From an uncultured Actinomycetes bacterium (GTDB lineage: Bacteria; Actinomycetota; Thermoleophilia; Gaiellales; Gaiellaceae): a DNA stretch of 16,316 nucleotides. The notes beneath the pieces are model-generated. The model ran no database searches, was not told the origin of the DNA, and worked only from the letters and a program-made list of their open reading frames with translations. Positions 14,281 through 16,316 of the stretch are shown piece after piece (position 1 is the stretch's first letter; every line of letters begins with the position of its first letter). The stretch lies in contig CAIYXH010000191.1 of NCBI GenBank assembly GCA_903930195.1, positions 1-16,316 of the forward strand, read 5' to 3'. A program made the translations under genes and the position numbers.

Positions 14281-14466
14281 CTACCAGGAGCTCTTCGTCA
14301 TGCCGGGGATGACGCCCTCGTGAGCAAGCTCACGCAGGCAGATCCGGCAGAGTCCGAACTTCTTGAACACGGCGCGAGGGCGGCCGCACTTGTTGCAGCG
14401 GCTGTAGTTGCGCGTCTTGAACTTCGCAGGCCGCGCCGCCTTCGCGATCAGGGATTTCTTGGCCAC
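14281..14466 (-). CDS. rpsN: 30S ribosomal protein S14, type Z (zinc-binding)
   Basis: This gene was resolved by translating within a longer frame that is otherwise rplE in another phase. The 61-residue product is the short zinc form of S14 found in actinobacteria and Firmicutes: KFKTRNYSRCNKCGRP, then FGLCRICLRELAHEGVIPG and the terminal MTKSSW. Zinc ligands are C24, C27, C40 and C43. The start is GTG at 14466, sharing one base with the rplE stop (TAGTG). Some annotations call it rpsZ. The long C-minus form that replaces it under zinc starvation is not in this window. Confidence 0.96.
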   Translation of the reverse strand: MAKKSLIAKAARPAKFKTRNYSRCNKCGRPRAVFKKFGLCRICLRELAHEGVIPGMTKSSW

Positions 14467-15041
14467 TAGGCGTTCTGCTCCTTGGATGCGAGCGGAAGAC
14501 CCAGGCCGCGCAGCAGTGCTTCTGCCTGCGCGTCGGTCTCCGCGGTGGTCGTGATCGCGACGTCGAGGCCGCGGATGGTCTTGATGCTGTCGTAATCGAT
14601 CTCGGGGAAGATGATCTGCTCGCGGATGCCCATCGAGAAGTTGCCCCGCCCGTCGAACGAGCGCGGGTTGAGGCCGCGGAAGTCGCGGATCCGCGGGAGC
14701 GCGACCGCAACCAGGCGGTCGAGGAACTCCCACATCCGGTCGCCGCGGAGCGTGACGCGGGCGCCGATCGGCATGCCCTCACGGAGCTTGAACTGGGCGA
14801 TCGACTTGCGGGCCTTGCGCACCTGGGCGCGCTGGCCGGCGAGCGTCGTCAGCTCCTCCAGAGCGGCGTCGATCTCCTTGGCGTCGGTCTTGCCCTCGCC
14901 GACACCCATGTTGAGCGTGATCTTGCTGATCGTCGGGACCTGCATGATCGACGACAGGCCGAGCTCGTCCTGCAGCCGGACGCGGACGTCGGAGAGGTAG
15001 AGCTCCTTGAGACGTGGGGTGACCTTCTCGACGGTCGCCAT
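14466..15041 (-). CDS. rplE: 50S ribosomal protein L5
   Basis: L5 binds 5S rRNA in the central protuberance and contacts P-site tRNA and S13. The 191-residue product has the blocks TISKITLNMGVGEGKTDAKE, AGQRAQVRKARKSIAQFKLR, EGMPIGARVTLRGDRMWEFL, and RGNFSMGIREQIIFPEIDYD. The last ~15 residues extend slightly beyond the usual end. The ATG at 15041 shares one base with the rplX stop (TGATG). Confidence 0.98.
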   Translation of the reverse strand: MATVEKVTPRLKELYLSDVRVRLQDELGLSSIMQVPTISKITLNMGVGEGKTDAKEIDAALEELTTLAGQRAQVRKARKSIAQFKLREGMPIGARVTLRGDRMWEFLDRLVAVALPRIRDFRGLNPRSFDGRGNFSMGIREQIIFPEIDYDSIKTIRGLDVAITTTAETDAQAEALLRGLGLPLASKEQNA

Positions 15042-15415
15042 CAGCGATCGAGCTCCTCTCCACAGCCGGTGCGCTTGCAGACACGAACCTTGATCTGCTT
15101 GCCGCTCTTCGCGTCGTCCTTGAACTTGTAGCCGACGCGCGTCGGCAGCTTGCAGGTCGGGCAGACGACCATCACGTTGCCGGTCGGCACAGCCACCGGC
15201 TTCTCGATGCGGCCACCCGGCGCCATCTCGGGGCCGCCCATGCGGTTGGCGTCGCGGATCGGGCGCGGCTTCTGGTGGCGCGTCGCGACGTTCAGGTTCT
15301 CGACGATGACGCGGGCCTCGGTCGGGCGCGCCTCGATGACGCGACCCTGCTTGCCGCGGTCCTTGCCGACGAGCATCTGGACGAGATCGCCCTTCTTGAC
15401 CTTCATCCCGGGCAT
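15041..15415 (-). CDS. rplX: 50S ribosomal protein L24, with four-cysteine C-terminus
   Basis: L24 initiates large-subunit assembly. The 124-residue product has the KOW motif near the start (KKGDLVQMLVGKDRGKQGRV) and VENLNVATRHQKPRP. The second half contains C85 and C88 (CPTC) and C113 and C118 (CKRTGC), a spacing suggesting a zinc ribbon, which is found in some but not all bacterial L24. The ATG at 15415 follows the rplN stop by two bases; an in-frame ATG three codons later (MKVKKGD) is a possible alternative. Confidence 0.97.
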   Translation of the reverse strand: MPGMKVKKGDLVQMLVGKDRGKQGRVIEARPTEARVIVENLNVATRHQKPRPIRDANRMGGPEMAPGGRIEKPVAVPTGNVMVVCPTCKLPTRVGYKFKDDAKSGKQIKVRVCKRTGCGEELDR

Positions 15416-15417
15416 GG

Positions 15418-15786
15418 TTAGAGCACCTCCGGCGCGAGCGAGACGATCTTCATGAAGTTGCGCTCGCGCAGCTCGCGGGCCACCGGCCCGAAGATGCGGG
15501 TACCGCGCGGGTTGTTCTGGCCGTCGATGATCACCGCGGCGTTCTCGTCGAACGAGATCAGGGTGCCGTCGTCGCGGCCGAAGGGCTTCTTCGTGCGGAC
15601 GACGACCGCCTTGACGACCTCGCCCTTCTTGACCGAGCCCTGCGGCGCAGCGGCCTTGACGGTCGCCGTGATCACGTCGCCGACGCGGGCGTAGCGGCGG
15701 CGCGAGCCACCGACGACGCGGATGCAGAGGATCTCCCGTGCGCCCGTGTTGTCGGCCACCTTGAGCCGTGTTTCCTGCTGGATCAT
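15418..15786 (-). CDS. rplN: 50S ribosomal protein L14
   Basis: L14 lies at the subunit interface and is the docking site of the silencing factor RsfS. The 122-residue product is exactly the family length and highly conserved: MIQQETRLKVADNTGAREI, KKGEVVKAVVVRTKKPFGRD, AAVIIDGQNNPRGTRIFGPV and AREL. The ATG at 15786 is seven bases after the rpsQ stop. Confidence 0.98.
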   Translation of the reverse strand: MIQQETRLKVADNTGAREILCIRVVGGSRRRYARVGDVITATVKAAAPQGSVKKGEVVKAVVVRTKKPFGRDDGTLISFDENAAVIIDGQNNPRGTRIFGPVARELRERNFMKIVSLAPEVL

Positions 15787-15793
15787 CGGACGT

Positions 15794-16316
15794 CTACCTC
15801 GCCTTCTCCACGATCTCCGCGAGGCGCCAGTTCTTCAGCTTCGAGAGCGGGCGCGTCTCGACGATGCGGACGACGTCGCCGACACCGGCGGTGTTCTGCT
15901 CGTCGTGCGCATGGAACTTGTGACTGCGGCGAATGACCTTGCCGTACTTCGGATGCGCGCGGATCATCTCGACCTTGACGACGATCGTCTTGTCGCCCTT
16001 GTCGGAGACGACGACGCCGCGGCGCTCCTGGCGCCGGCCGAGCTCGCTCGGCTCGGCAAACGTGCGCTCGATCGGCTTCCGCGTGGCGGAGCGCTCGCGG
16101 GCGGGCTTGGAATGCTTGTGGCGGAGACGACGCGGGAGCCGCTTCTTCGACTTCTCGGGCGCGGCAGGAGCAGCCTCTTCGGCAGCCGGTGCGTCCTCCG
16201 CAACCGGAGCGTCTTCAGCAGCTGGTGCCTCTTCGGCAGCCGGAGCCTCTTCAGCAGCAGGAGCCTCATCGGCAGCAGGAGCTTCCTCGGCGATGGGCTC
16301 CTCGGCGGGCGCCTCC
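15794..16316 (-). CDS. rpsQ: 30S ribosomal protein S17 with long acidic N-terminal extension (5' end outside window)
   Basis: The frame is open to the window edge; 173 residues are visible. The C-terminal ~77 are canonical S17, an OB-fold binder of 16S rRNA: RRGVVVSDKGDKTIVVKVE, HPKYGKVIRRSHKFHAHDE, VGDVVRIVETRPLSKLKNWR and LAEIVEKAR. Ahead of it are at least ~96 extra residues: an N-terminal Glu/Ala/Pro segment made of AEEAPA-type hexapeptides (~1-53), then a basic linker (KSKKRLPRRLRHKHSK, ~55-82). No ATG, GTG or TTG occurs in frame before the S17 core, so the true start lies outside. Actinobacterial S17 often has an N-terminal extension (in mycobacteria ~50 residues, Ala/Lys-rich), but this one is longer and acidic. 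A fusion with the upstream L29 gene (rpmC), the usual neighbour, cannot be excluded. Confidence 0.95.
   Translation of the reverse strand, partial: EAPAEEPIAEEAPAADEAPAAEEAPAAEEAPAAEDAPVAEDAPAAEEAAPAAPEKSKKRLPRRLRHKHSKPARERSATRKPIERTFAEPSELGRRQERRGVVVSDKGDKTIVVKVEMIRAHPKYGKVIRRSHKFHAHDEQNTAGVGDVVRIVETRPLSKLKNWRLAEIVEKAR
16181..16288. repeat. Six imperfect 18-bp units in the S17 N-terminal extension
   Basis: Read on the minus strand, six consecutive 18-base units encode (E/D)(E/D)AP(A/V)A hexapeptides. The first unit starts at 16288 and the last ends at 16181. Synonymous third positions vary between units while the residues stay nearly constant, so the array looks maintained at protein level rather than freshly duplicated. 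Confidence 0.8.

Overview
The window is high-GC bacterial chromosome, and the organism is most likely an actinobacterium. Supporting points are the strong G/C third-position bias, frequent GTG and TTG starts, zinc-type S14, the S10/spc/alpha ribosomal gene order running into secY-adk-map-infA-rpmJ-rpsM-rpsK-rpsD-rpoA-rplQ, an N-terminally extended S17 as in mycobacteria, and truA close to rplQ. A deep branch such as Thermoleophilia is plausible, but that is inference and cannot be proved from this window.

Layout. (1) Positions 1-1093, plus strand: the C-terminal end of a secreted-type 3D-domain protein, cut by the window edge, then an orphan NarL/FixJ-type response regulator. (2) Positions 1094-1383: a gene-free convergent intergenic region with several inverted repeats and a 20-bp tandem duplication. 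(3) Positions 1384-4748, minus strand: truA, a HAD phosphatase and ligA, tightly spaced and probably co-transcribed. ligA starts at a TTG inside the end of the HAD gene. (4) Positions 4749-5348: a short divergent promoter region and a plus-strand VIT-type iron-transport membrane protein, apparently inserted between rplQ and truA. (5) Positions 5349-5418: a perfect 15-bp hairpin that can serve as a shared terminator for the VIT gene and the ribosomal operon, plus a second hairpin. (6) Positions 5419-16316, minus strand: one long, almost gapless ribosomal superoperon. In transcription order it is rpsQ (cut by the window edge), rplN, rplX, rplE, rpsN (type Z), rpsH, rplF, rplR, rpsE, rpmD, rplO, secY, adk, map, infA, rpmJ, rpsM, rpsK, rpsD, rpoA and rplQ.

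The superoperon combines ribosome assembly, protein export (SecY), adenylate balance (Adk), N-terminal Met removal (Map), initiation (IF-1) and transcription (RpoA). Stop and start codons are abutted or overlapped at many junctions (TAGTG, TGATG, ATGA, GTGA, TAAATG, TAGATG), so translational coupling is likely. Three genes too short or too embedded to stand out as their own reading frames were resolved by translation: rpmJ (37 aa), rpmD (59 aa) and rpsN (61 aa).

Most of the window is ordinary and highly conserved. The points worth a second look are the large Glu/Ala-rich extensions on three ribosomal proteins (S17 N-terminus, L15 and L17 C-termini), the repeat-laden intergenic region at 1094-1383 whose motif partly recurs at 5386-5414, and the VIT-only iron transporter with a possible leaderless start. 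I saw no convincing new defence, mobile or biosynthetic system here.
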